Positions 1-6,786 of a DNA stretch of 64,000 nucleotides are shown here, one piece after another. Both the position numbers and the translations under genes were made by a program. This stretch comes from CAYOPE01 sp964405805 (GTDB lineage Bacteria; Patescibacteriota; Doudnabacteria; UBA920; O2-02-FULL-48-8). Location of the stretch: NCBI GenBank assembly GCA_964405805.1, contig CAYOPE010000001.1, positions 24,976-88,975 on the forward strand, read 5' to 3'. The number at the start of each line of letters is the position of its first letter. The stretch's first letter is position 1. A model generated the notes under the pieces. That model was given only the letters and a program-made list of their open reading frames with translations, made no database searches and was not told where the DNA came from.

Positions 1-423
1 GGTTCGTTTACGATTTTATGCTATTGCCTGATGCCGAACCATTTCCATTTTATAATTCAGCAAGAAACCAAGCTTCCGGTTTCTAAAATAATAGGGAAGT
101 TGTTGACTAGCTACGGGATTTATTTTAATAAAAAGTACCAGCAAGTCGGAACAATATTTCAGGATAGATTTATGTCTAAAGAAATTAATAATGATGAGTA
201 TTTAGTTCCTTTATCTGCATACATTCATAAGAATCACGCTAAATTTCTTTCTTGGAGATTTTCCAGTTTGGATGACTATATTAAAGGCGACAAAGAACTA
301 ATCGTTGACTCGACTTTGATACTAAGTATGTTCAACAAAGATCGTCATCGATATTATAAATACATAAAAAGTTATAATAAAACTAAGGAAGATTTGATTA
401 CGGATTTAAAATTCGACGAATAA
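1..423 (+). CDS. REP-associated tyrosine transposase-like protein (Y1_Tnp), 5' truncated by window edge
   Basis: The reading frame is open from base 1. Just after the edge it carries the HUH signature MPNHFHFII, preceded by YCL, as in REP-associated/IS200-type Y1 transposases, which cut single-stranded DNA using an HUH metal site and a catalytic tyrosine. A YIHKNHAK segment near residue 80 of the visible part matches the region that follows the catalytic helix in this family. The N-terminal strand lies outside the window. The C-terminus is lysine-rich. A GGAGGG/CCCTCC hairpin follows the stop. No IS ends are visible, so it may be a single-copy domesticated or remnant gene. Confidence 0.8.
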   Translation, partial: GSFTILCYCLMPNHFHFIIQQETKLPVSKIIGKLLTSYGIYFNKKYQQVGTIFQDRFMSKEINNDEYLVPLSAYIHKNHAKFLSWRFSSLDDYIKGDKELIVDSTLILSMFNKDRHRYYKYIKSYNKTKEDLITDLKFDE

Positions 424-427
424 ACGA

Positions 428-449
428 TGTGGAGGGCGCCCCTCCACAT
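428..449. terminator. Palindrome after the transposase gene
   Basis: GTGGAGGG and CCCTCCAC arms around a short centre are followed by a run of A/T. It is a plausible terminator for the plus-strand transposase gene. Confidence 0.5.
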
Positions 450-495
450 AAAAAATCGGCTGGTCTTGGAATTTGCAGTCTTCCAAAACCAGCCG
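450..495 (-). terminator. Rho-independent terminator of the small minus-strand pair
   Basis: On the minus strand a 14-bp stem (CGGCTGGT arm) is followed by six T. It lies just downstream of the 62-aa gene and ends this cassette. Confidence 0.8.
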
Positions 496-519
496 TGGTC
501 AGCCAGAAATTTGAGCGTC

Positions 520-708
520 CTACGTTCGGATTCGTTCGAGCTTTCGCTGCCCTCGCCTGAGAGGTTGATCAAGATTGCTCAAGAGGTGGGTGGGCAGTTC
601 GACAGGCTTGCCGCCGTTTTTGAATACAAGCCTGCCGTCTCGCCACTCCAATTCTTTCCCTGGGTGGCGCATCTGAGCCCAACGCACCGCGAAGTTGCGG
701 TCTCTCAT
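520..708 (-). CDS. Small unrecognised protein (62 aa), translationally coupled
   Basis: The ATG overlaps the stop of the upstream gene as ATGA, and a GGAGG lies 5 nt before it, so translation is probably coupled. The protein is basic and rich in Arg, with the segment EWRDGRLVFKNGGKPVELP. No family is recognised. Its GC-rich composition matches the preceding gene and differs from the nearby transposase. The strong SD, overlap and terminator support a real gene. Confidence 0.6.
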   Translation of the reverse strand: MRDRNFAVRWAQMRHPGKELEWRDGRLVFKNGGKPVELPTHLLSNLDQPLRRGQRKLERIRT

Positions 709-1001
709 TCAGTCCTCCATGGCAGGCATCGCATCCAGGCAGCCTGTGGAATTTCGACCCGAACATCCGGGTGTTCTTCGAGGAAGAGCTTCAGGCTTTC
801 GGGAAGAAGCCCTCCTCGCAGGCGCTCGCCAATGGCTGCGGGTGTGACGTCGCGCAGCAGAATTCCGATCATGGCTTCGAGGCCATGGATTCGCCGCACG
901 TCACAGTCGCACTTTTCGTCGTGACATTTGTGCGTGATGCTTGTCGCCATTTCACCTCGGATCGCAGACACCACGGCCAGATCGCTTGCAGTGTAGAACA
1001 T
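705..1001 (-). CDS. Small unrecognised protein (98 aa) with a Cys cluster
   Basis: The start at 1001 is chosen because AAAGGAGG lies about 8 nt upstream; the longer frame would read through a terminator hairpin. The protein has a CHDEKCDCD cluster near residue 27 that might bind metal, then a helical segment. No family is recognised. It is first in a two-gene cassette with its own upstream structured leader and downstream terminator. Composition is visibly GC-richer than the core genes. Confidence 0.65.
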   Translation of the reverse strand: MFYTASDLAVVSAIRGEMATSITHKCHDEKCDCDVRRIHGLEAMIGILLRDVTPAAIGERLRGGLLPESLKLFLEEHPDVRVEIPQAAWMRCLPWRTE

Positions 1002-1022
1002 CGCTCCGTTCCTCCTTTGTAC

Positions 1023-1054
1023 CAAAAAAGCCGCCTTCTTTCGAAGGCGGCTTA
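1023..1054 (-). terminator. Terminator-like hairpin just upstream of an SD (possible attenuator)
   Basis: On the minus strand the GCCGCCTTC stem, GAAA-type loop and six T form a full intrinsic terminator only about 10 nt before the AGGAGG of the 98-aa gene. It either ends an upstream transcript or attenuates the cassette. Confidence 0.7.
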
Positions 1055-1069
1055 AGATTGGCAAATAAA

Positions 1070-1150
1070 GTTATCTATGCCAAAAAGTCACCTTCGGCTG
1101 AAGGCTTCTTGGCTTTCTTGCTTTGTGACAGAATTAAATTCATAGATAAC
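1070..1150 (-). promoter_or_regulatory. Structured leader with 10-bp closing inverted repeat
   Basis: GTTATCTATG at 1070-1079 and CATAGATAAC at 1141-1150 are perfect inverted repeats. Inside are nested pairs (GCCAA/TTGGC and CCTTC/GAAGG) and a GTCAC/GTGAC pair that could form an alternative or pseudoknot-like helix. It lies upstream of the attenuator-like hairpin, so it would be in the 5' leader of the 98-aa gene. Confidence 0.5.
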
Positions 1151-1196
1151 GTAAAGATATGTTAGAGGAATTGGTAAGGATTGTCAAACACAGAGT

Positions 1197-1232
1197 GGGT
1201 GGAAACGTCACGCGAACGTGGCGTCTCCACCC
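1197..1232 (-). terminator. Long GC-rich hairpin after the 104-aa gene
   Basis: GGGTGG and CCACCC arms with about 15 pairs and a TTCG loop on the minus strand. There is no clear U-tract, so termination is only likely. Confidence 0.5.
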
Positions 1233-1246
1233 GTATCTGCTCTGCA

Positions 1247-1561
1247 TTACTCAGGTGACCGATACGGGAAGTGTGTTTTGTGCGTCCAGTTGCTGCCCAT
1301 GGTCTTTTTGTAGAGCAACACGCCTGTGCCCCACTCAGTGACGAAGACGTCGCTTCGGTACTGCTTACCATCGAAGCAGCCGATCTCCCAGGTCAGCGGC
1401 GGGTAGAGTTCGCCGCCGCCGATCGGTCGATCCTCGCGACTGCTGTCCACGCACACCACGCGGATCCCATGTTCCTTGAACACGATCTCGTTCGGCGCTG
1501 CCAACACCCAGAGAAGGAAACCAATGAGCGCCACGAGCATTGCTTTCTTCAGAATTTCCAT
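1247..1561 (-). CDS. Small membrane-anchored protein (104 aa), unrecognised
   Basis: The start at 1561 is chosen because GAGGTG lies 5 nt upstream. An N-terminal transmembrane or signal segment (about residues 5-22, MEILKKAMLVALIGFLLWVL) is followed by an extracytoplasmic domain with two Cys (IRVVCVD and IGCFDG) that could form a disulfide. No family is recognised. A GC-rich single-gene cassette, with a hairpin downstream and a TATAGT -10-like element upstream. Confidence 0.65.
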   Translation of the reverse strand: MEILKKAMLVALIGFLLWVLAAPNEIVFKEHGIRVVCVDSSREDRPIGGGELYPPLTWEIGCFDGKQYRSDVFVTEWGTGVLLYKKTMGSNWTHKTHFPYRSPE

Positions 1562-1752
1562 CGCGCACCTCGCAGAAGAGTTGTAAACTACAGAGCATCT
1601 GTTTCCGAGCAATTTCGCCAGGAATTTGGCAAGTTTGCTACAGACGCAGATAACTATAGTTGATTCTAAATTATCTACTTTCTGGGACTTTTGTCAAATG
1701 CCGAGATCTTGAAAAAAATCCCAAAATCTGTATAATACCTAGGCCCTTATGA

Positions 1753-1827
1753 GGGTGCGTAGCTCAGTGGTAGAGCACCTGCCTTTTAAGCAGAGGGTCG
1801 CGCGTTCGATCCGCGCCGCACCCACCA
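1753..1827 (+). tRNA. tRNA-Lys (anticodon UUU)
   Basis: A cloverleaf can be drawn: acceptor GGGTGCG/CGCACCC, D-arm GCTC/GAGC, anticodon loop CTTTTAA, T-arm GCGCG-TTCGATC-CGCGC. The 3' CCA is encoded. One mismatch at pair 27-43. Confidence 0.93.
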
Positions 1828-1833
1828 AGAATC

Positions 1834-2307
1834 ATGAATGACGAATCATATTTTTTACGACGAATAATTCAGCCAGGACTTCTGGGGCTCATGGACGGCT
1901 CAGTCTCAACCCTTGCCCCATTGTTTGCTGCTGCCTTTGCCACGCGAAACCCGCATGTGGCTTTTTTGATCGGCACATCTGCTGCCACTGGCGCTGCTAT
2001 TTCTATGGCCTTTGCCGAAGGCTTGTCTGACAGTGGGGAGCTCACAGGGCGAGGACAACCAGTCATGCGTGGCTCGATCACGGGCCTGATGACTTTTTTT
2101 GGTGGCATTCTTCACACATTACCATTTTTACTTCGCGATTTGCATGAGGCATTGTATCTTGCATATTTTATAGTTGGCATTGAGCTGATCTGCATTGCAT
2201 TTATCCGATACCGATACATGAAAATGAATTTTTGGTGGTCCATGGTGCAGGTGGTGGTCGGCGGGGTACTAGTTTTTCTGGCAGGTTTCTTGATCGGGAG
2301 TAGCTAA
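1834..2307 (+). CDS. VIT1/CCC1-family-like membrane protein
   Basis: A 157-aa membrane protein with about four or five hydrophobic segments. The start GLMDGSVSTLAPLFAAA resembles the G-x-x-D-G motif in the first helix of VIT1/CCC1 iron and manganese transporters, and GAAISMAFAEGLSD resembles their second helix. It is shorter than full VIT proteins. It starts 6 nt after the tRNA-Lys CCA, so it could be co-transcribed with the tRNA. Its stop overlaps the rluB start (TAATG). Metal transport is inferred from family resemblance only. Confidence 0.65.
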   Translation: MNDESYFLRRIIQPGLLGLMDGSVSTLAPLFAAAFATRNPHVAFLIGTSAATGAAISMAFAEGLSDSGELTGRGQPVMRGSITGLMTFFGGILHTLPFLLRDLHEALYLAYFIVGIELICIAFIRYRYMKMNFWWSMVQVVVGGVLVFLAGFLIGSS

Positions 2308-2990
2308 TGCTGGAAAGACTTCAAAAATACATTTCCCAGGCAGGGATAGCCTCGCGCAGACACGCTGAGGAGCTGATTGTGGCTGGAAAAGTTAAGGTTA
2401 ATGGCCAAGTTGTAAAGCAACTTGGGACCAAAGTTGATCCTGCGAAAGATCAGGTAGAAGTTGAAGGCAAAAAAATTCGTTTGCAGAAGCTGGTTTACCT
2501 TATGATGAACAAGCCGAAGCGGACTATGACTACCAGGCACGATCCGCGGGCGCGAAAAACCGTGTTTGAATTGCTGCCACCGAACCTCCGAAACGTGGTC
2601 TGGCCAGTGGGCCGACTCGACTTTGATACCGAAGGACTTTTGCTGTTTACAAACGACGGTGATCTGACACAGATGTTGACTCATCCGTCCAATGAACACG
2701 AAAAAGAATACGAAGTTGAGCTAGACAAAGAATTATCTCCTGGGCGAATTGAGAAGATCGAAACCGGCATGATGATTGATGGCAAAAAAACTGCGCCGAG
2801 TACCATTCGTACGAATGGTACTACAGTGTATATCACGATTCATGAGGGCATGAATCGGCAGGTCAGGAAAATGTTTGGCAGCCTCGGCTACTCGGTTCGA
2901 AACCTCAGGCGCATCCGAATTGGCAAATTAAAACTGAATGATTTACAATTAGGGCAGTACAAAATTATTGACAGAAAGGATATAATTTAA
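2307..2990 (+). CDS. rluB: Pseudouridine synthase, RsuA/RluB/E/F family
   Basis: A 227-aa enzyme that isomerises uridine to pseudouridine in rRNA. An N-terminal S4 RNA-binding domain (about residues 1-50, LQKYISQAGIASRRHAEELI) is followed by the catalytic domain with the family motif GRLDFDTEGLLLFTND containing the catalytic Asp. The C-terminal motif NRQVRKMFGSLGY is also typical. RluB is the likeliest member but RsuA or RluE/F cannot be excluded. The start overlaps the VIT-like stop and its stop overlaps the next ATG, so this is one translational unit. Confidence 0.92.
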   Translation: MLERLQKYISQAGIASRRHAEELIVAGKVKVNGQVVKQLGTKVDPAKDQVEVEGKKIRLQKLVYLMMNKPKRTMTTRHDPRARKTVFELLPPNLRNVVWPVGRLDFDTEGLLLFTNDGDLTQMLTHPSNEHEKEYEVELDKELSPGRIEKIETGMMIDGKKTAPSTIRTNGTTVYITIHEGMNRQVRKMFGSLGYSVRNLRRIRIGKLKLNDLQLGQYKIIDRKDII

Positions 2991-3304
2991 TGCCAGAAGG
3001 TGAATTTCATGAACGAAGAGAAGATACATACGATTTGGAATCGGCCAAGCAACACCTGCTCGATATGTATGCGAGACTGGCACCGTTTATAAAGATGGAT
3101 GAGGAGAAAAACAAAGAGGCTAGGATGGTGATAAAGGATTTAGAGAAAGTCACAAGCACTCTGGACATTAAGGCAAGATTTGAAAAGATGAAAACACTGC
3201 TTCCAGAACTTGAGCAAAGACAAATGTCCGAAGAAGATCTAAAAGTTCTTGAGGATAATTTAGCAACTCTAGACCGTCTGAGAAAAAAAGCTTCCGGGAA
3301 GTAA
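2990..3304 (+). CDS. Conserved-looking small coiled-coil protein, unknown
   Basis: A 104-aa, highly charged, predicted helical protein with heptad-like stretches (for example IKDLEKVTSTLDIKARFEKM). No signal peptide, membrane segment or motif is seen. The ATG overlaps the rluB stop, and ndh starts 6 nt after its stop, so it is in the rluB-ndh transcription unit. No function is proposed. Confidence 0.7.
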   Translation: MPEGEFHERREDTYDLESAKQHLLDMYARLAPFIKMDEEKNKEARMVIKDLEKVTSTLDIKARFEKMKTLLPELEQRQMSEEDLKVLEDNLATLDRLRKKASGK

Positions 3305-3310
3305 CTTGTA

Positions 3311-4552
3311 ATGCGGAAACAAACAACACAAGAAAAAAAACAGATAGTAATACTCGGTGGCGGGTTCGCTGGCGTGCGAGCGGCTTTAGATTTGGATGAT
3401 TACCTGCATGATGATGAAAATTACGAAATCATTCTCATCGATCGGAAAGATTATCAGTGCTATCACGCTGGCCTCTACGAAGCAGCTACCACAGAGCATA
3501 CTTTAGTAGCTGCGCGCAAAGTCAAACGGACTGTGGCCATTCCTTTTAGCGATATTTTTCCTCACACGAAAGTGAAAGTCTATAAAGCATATATTGAGCG
3601 GATCGATACAGTCAGTGGTAAGGTCGTGACTGATTCAAAAATTATACCTTATGATTACCTGGTCGTAGCTATGGGTAGCATGGCGGATTTTTATGATATT
3701 CCGAATCTCGACAAGTATGGCTATACCCTGAAAAATTTGGAAGATGCGATCATGATTCGTAATCGGATCGAGGATTTGGTCATGAAAAATGATCAAGGGC
3801 AAATAATTATCGGCGGCGGCGGGTTTGCTGGAGTAGAATTCGCTTCAGAACTTCATAATTTGCTCAAGCATGAATGCCGAGATCATCAGAAAGACCCGAG
3901 CAAGTTTAAAATATTGATTGTCGAAGGTGGCACGAATTTTCTTCCCGGCCTTTCTGAGAAAGTTTCAGGCATGGTAGCAAGCAGAATGGCAGAGATGGGA
4001 GTGGAATCCAAGTTTAGCAGCCTGATCACTGAAGTAGGGAGTGATTTTGTCATGTTGAACATGAAAGATCGGATGCCTGCTGATCTACTGATCTGGACCG
4101 GGGGAGTCAGGTCGTGCGTCCTGCCAGTCGACTGTGCGCTCGAGCATGATAAAAAAGACCGGACCCTGACTTTGCCATCACTAAACCTGGGTCATTGCAC
4201 AAATATTTTTATTATCGGCGACAATCTCTGCATGGTGGATCCAATGACGAAAAAAATGGTGCCGCAAACTGCCCAGGAAGCAGTTCACCAGGGCAAACTA
4301 GCGGCGAAAAATATTTATCGCATGATAAAAAACAAAACTCTACTGCCGTATCATCCGACTAGCTTGCGTTATGTCATTCCTGTGGGCGGCAAATTTGCCA
4401 TCATGTATAGCCCGAACCTGATCATTTCTGGCTTCTGGGGCTGGGTGATTCGTAAGGCTGCTGACCTGCGGTATTTCATGTCAGTTCTACCGATCTGGAA
4501 AGCTCTGGGCTACTGGCTGTTTGAAAATAATATTTTTATGAAAAATGATTAA
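3311..4552 (+). CDS. ndh: Type II NADH dehydrogenase / FAD-dependent pyridine nucleotide-disulfide oxidoreductase
   Basis: A 413-aa flavoprotein with an FAD-binding Rossmann motif ILGGGFAGVRAALDL at about residue 14, a second NAD-binding motif IIIGGGGFAGVEFASE at about residue 165, and a late FAD motif IFIIGDNLCMVDP with PQTAQEAVHQGK. This order is that of NDH-2 enzymes, which pass electrons from NADH to quinone at the membrane without pumping protons. The C-terminal region has hydrophobic or amphipathic stretches that could anchor it. In a reduced genome it may simply reoxidise NADH. Confidence 0.88.
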   Translation: MRKQTTQEKKQIVILGGGFAGVRAALDLDDYLHDDENYEIILIDRKDYQCYHAGLYEAATTEHTLVAARKVKRTVAIPFSDIFPHTKVKVYKAYIERIDTVSGKVVTDSKIIPYDYLVVAMGSMADFYDIPNLDKYGYTLKNLEDAIMIRNRIEDLVMKNDQGQIIIGGGGFAGVEFASELHNLLKHECRDHQKDPSKFKILIVEGGTNFLPGLSEKVSGMVASRMAEMGVESKFSSLITEVGSDFVMLNMKDRMPADLLIWTGGVRSCVLPVDCALEHDKKDRTLTLPSLNLGHCTNIFIIGDNLCMVDPMTKKMVPQTAQEAVHQGKLAAKNIYRMIKNKTLLPYHPTSLRYVIPVGGKFAIMYSPNLIISGFWGWVIRKAADLRYFMSVLPIWKALGYWLFENNIFMKND

Positions 4553-4558
4553 ATAATT

Positions 4559-5230
4559 ATGATATTTTCTCATTCAGTATTACCAATTTTAATTCTTTGG
4601 TTCGGAGTAGTGGTTTGGCATTTGATCAGATATCATACTTTCAAGTTCCATAAATTTAGATTTTCTGTAGGCAATCATTACTTAATGATGTCCAGTTTTG
4701 TCATAGGTTTACTACTTTATGCTTATGACATTCATTCGGTTAAGCCCATCATTATGTTTTTTGGATTTGCTTTGGCTGGAATCTCTGGTGTTATTTACGA
4801 AGAGTTGTTTGGTAAACATTTCTTACGAAGACGAGATCGAAAAGTCCACTGGTCTTGGTTTATTACGAGTTTTATCGGTTTAGTAATTTTAATTACCTGG
4901 TTTTTTTATTCCCGAGTGGGTATTAATTCTATTTATGCCACTTCCATAGCATTTGTATGTATCGCAATATGTATAATTTTTATACGAAGAGATTTAATTT
5001 GGGATTCTCTACTAAGCGGAATATTAGTAGCATGTGTTATGTTATTAAGCTATCTAATTTTTTTAACGATTTTTCCTGAAGCGATAAAAAGATGGTGGTT
5101 TTTAAACAATATCAGTGGCATTTTGTTTTTAGGCATACCAATTGAGGAATTACTTTGGGCATTTTCCTGGGGACTCGTAGGCGGTCCAATCTACGAATTT
5201 ATGGTGGGATTAAAATTTAAGAAGAGATAA
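4559..5230 (+). CDS. Polytopic membrane protein with lycopene-cyclase-like domain
   Basis: A 223-aa, very hydrophobic protein with about seven membrane segments. The C-terminal motif GIPIEELLWAFSWG resembles the P-x-E-E motif of CrtY-type heterodimeric lycopene cyclases, and similar proteins occur in other Patescibacteria. No carotenoid genes are in the window, so cyclase activity is not established. It starts 6 nt after ndh. Confidence 0.55.
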   Translation: MIFSHSVLPILILWFGVVVWHLIRYHTFKFHKFRFSVGNHYLMMSSFVIGLLLYAYDIHSVKPIIMFFGFALAGISGVIYEELFGKHFLRRRDRKVHWSWFITSFIGLVILITWFFYSRVGINSIYATSIAFVCIAICIIFIRRDLIWDSLLSGILVACVMLLSYLIFLTIFPEAIKRWWFLNNISGILFLGIPIEELLWAFSWGLVGGPIYEFMVGLKFKKR

Positions 5231-5274
5231 ACCGGCCTTTTTTGTTTTGTCCAAATTTGATAGAATGAGTCACT

Positions 5275-6357
5275 ATGAACCGAGGTTTCTGGGATAAACT
5301 AAAAAAACCGATAATGGCTCTCGCGCCCATGGCGGATGTGACGGATGCGGTTTTCAGGCAGATAATCGCCAAGTACGGCAAGCCTGCCCGCCATGCCTCG
5401 GACGAGGCTCATCAACAAGGTGTGGCAGGCGGGCCTGACGTATTTTTTACAGAATTCGTGTCCACGGACGGGCTTATGTCAGAAGGACGCAAGCGATTGC
5501 TGGTGGATTTTTGGTATGGCGAAAACGAGCATCCGATAGTGGCGCAGATTTTCGGATCCGTACCAGAAAAATTTGAGCAAGTAGCGAAGATGATCGTGGA
5601 GCTGGGGTTTGACGGCGTGGATATAAACATGGGCTGCCCAGTAAAAAAAGTGCTCAATCAGAATTCCTGCTCAGCCCTGATCCGAACGCCGAAGCTGGCG
5701 CAAGAAATCGTGGAAGCGACCAAGCGCGGTGCTGGCAATCTGCCAGTATCCATAAAAACCCGAATTGGATTTAACAAAATTGACATTGAGAACTGGATCC
5801 CAACGCTTCTTCAGACGAAGCCAGCGGCACTGACTGTGCATTTGCGCACTGTGAAAGAAATGTCTTTGGTCCCAGCTCACTGGGAGCTCATGCCGAGGAT
5901 TGTGGAGCTTGTAAATCAGCAGGCTCCGGAAGATCGCCCTCTGATTCTGGGCAATGGAGATGTGAAGACGGTGACAGAAGCCGAAGAAAAATGCGCGCAG
6001 ACAGGTGCGGACGGGGTGATGATAGGGCGAGGGATCTTTGGCAACCCGTGGCTTTTCTCCTCCCCTAGAATAGGGGAGGTTGGGAGGGGTAGAACCTATA
6101 CTCCGTCAGTATCCGAAAAACTTCGAGTCATGATTGAGCACACGAAACTGTTTGAAGAGAAATTTAAAGGCTTAAAAAATTTTGACATCATGAAAAAGCA
6201 CTACAAAGCCTATGTCAACGGCTTTGATGGCGCGAAGGAACTGCGCACGAAATTGATGGAAGCGAAAACGGCTGCTGAAGTAGAAAGTTTAGTTCAAGAA
6301 TTTCTAGTTGCCACCTCTCTGCCGCTGCGCGGCATCTCTCCTGGGAGGAGAGAATAA
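5275..6357 (+). CDS. dus: tRNA-dihydrouridine synthase with two in-frame repeat insertions
   Basis: A 360-aa FMN enzyme that reduces uridine in the tRNA D-loop. Visible are the N-terminal MALAPMADVTD motif, the GVDINMGCPVKKV signature with the catalytic Cys, KTRIGF, and VMIGRGIFGNPWLF. Two segments are foreign to the family. About 17 residues (PARHASDEAHQQGVAGG) are encoded by a palindromic repeat between YGK and PDVFF. About 12 residues (SSPRIGEVGRGR) come from a second repeat after NPWLF. Both preserve frame. The C-terminal LPLRGISPGRRE also looks repeat-derived. The core motifs are intact, so it is probably functional. Confidence 0.9.
   Translation: MNRGFWDKLKKPIMALAPMADVTDAVFRQIIAKYGKPARHASDEAHQQGVAGGPDVFFTEFVSTDGLMSEGRKRLLVDFWYGENEHPIVAQIFGSVPEKFEQVAKMIVELGFDGVDINMGCPVKKVLNQNSCSALIRTPKLAQEIVEATKRGAGNLPVSIKTRIGFNKIDIENWIPTLLQTKPAALTVHLRTVKEMSLVPAHWELMPRIVELVNQQAPEDRPLILGNGDVKTVTEAEEKCAQTGADGVMIGRGIFGNPWLFSSPRIGEVGRGRTYTPSVSEKLRVMIEHTKLFEEKFKGLKNFDIMKKHYKAYVNGFDGAKELRTKLMEAKTAAEVESLVQEFLVATSLPLRGISPGRRE
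5384..5434. repeat. Palindromic repeat inserted in frame in dus
   Basis: GCCCGCC and GGCGGGC arms enclose a CCTCG/CGAGG inner hairpin. The 51-bp insert adds 17 residues not expected in Dus enzymes. Confidence 0.7.
6057..6096. repeat. Solo copy of the DUF559-associated palindromic unit inside dus
   Basis: A palindrome built on CCTCCCCTAGAATAGGGGAG is followed by a G-rich tail. The same unit occurs twice, inverted, at 42864-42947. Confidence 0.8.
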
Positions 6358-6373
6358 TCTGAAAGTGACTATC

Positions 6374-6453
6374 GCAATGCTGAACTCGTTTCAGCATCTC
6401 AAATAAGATCCTGAAACCCGCCTGACCGGACGGGCAGGTAAATTCAGGATTGC
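6374..6453. repeat. Dispersed repeat (GCAATGCTGAAC family), carrying a nested palindrome
   Basis: It shares GCAATGCTGAAC, TTCAGCATCTCAAATA, GATCCTGA and TCAGGATTGC with the copy at 34593-34653; a remnant lies near 36258-36282. A CCGCCTG/CGGGCAGG palindrome sits inside its second hairpin. Confidence 0.75.
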
Positions 6454-6462
6454 TGGTTATGT

Positions 6463-6570
6463 GAGACCTCCTCTTAATCTCCTCCTTAAAAGGAGGAGAG
6501 ATAACTGCAGTTAAAAACCCCTCCCTGCCTGCCGGCAGGCAGGCTTTCAAGGAGGGGCAGGGGAGGTCTC
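6463..6570. repeat. Gene-less palindromic-unit pair (MITE/REPIN-like)
   Basis: The ends GAGACCTCC and GGAGGTCTC are inverted repeats. Two palindromic units related to those flanking the DUF559 gene at 37.6 kb meet at AACTGCAGTT. The second unit is interrupted by a CCTGCCTGCCGGCAGGCAGG palindrome. The element ends at the stop codon of the next minus-strand gene. Confidence 0.75.
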
Positions 6571-6755
6571 TATGCCGCTTGGTCTAGGGGAGAATCTTCA
6601 AGCTGGGATTGGAGTTTTTCGTATTCTAGATGTAGCTCTGCCAAATCTGCGCCGGTATTTTTTTCGCCTGCTTCAATACGAGAAATTTGCTGATGAAGCT
6701 CTTGCATTCTACTTTTTATTTGTTCGCGGTTGTAACCAATTTCAGGTGTAGCCAT
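6570..6755 (-). CDS. Small coiled-coil protein (61 aa), unknown
   Basis: The start at 6755 (MATPEIGYNREQIK) is preferred over one at 6806, which would add an AT-rich, non-coding-looking extension overlapping the topA end. The body is a charged helix (about residues 8-50, with QELHQQISRIEAGEK). Possibly co-transcribed behind topA. Its stop abuts a repeat element, which may have replaced the original C-terminus (ending SPLDQAA). Confidence 0.6.
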   Translation of the reverse strand: MATPEIGYNREQIKSRMQELHQQISRIEAGEKNTGADLAELHLEYEKLQSQLEDSPLDQAA

Positions 6756-6786
6756 GTTGTTTAGATTAATTATGTTTATTATATTC

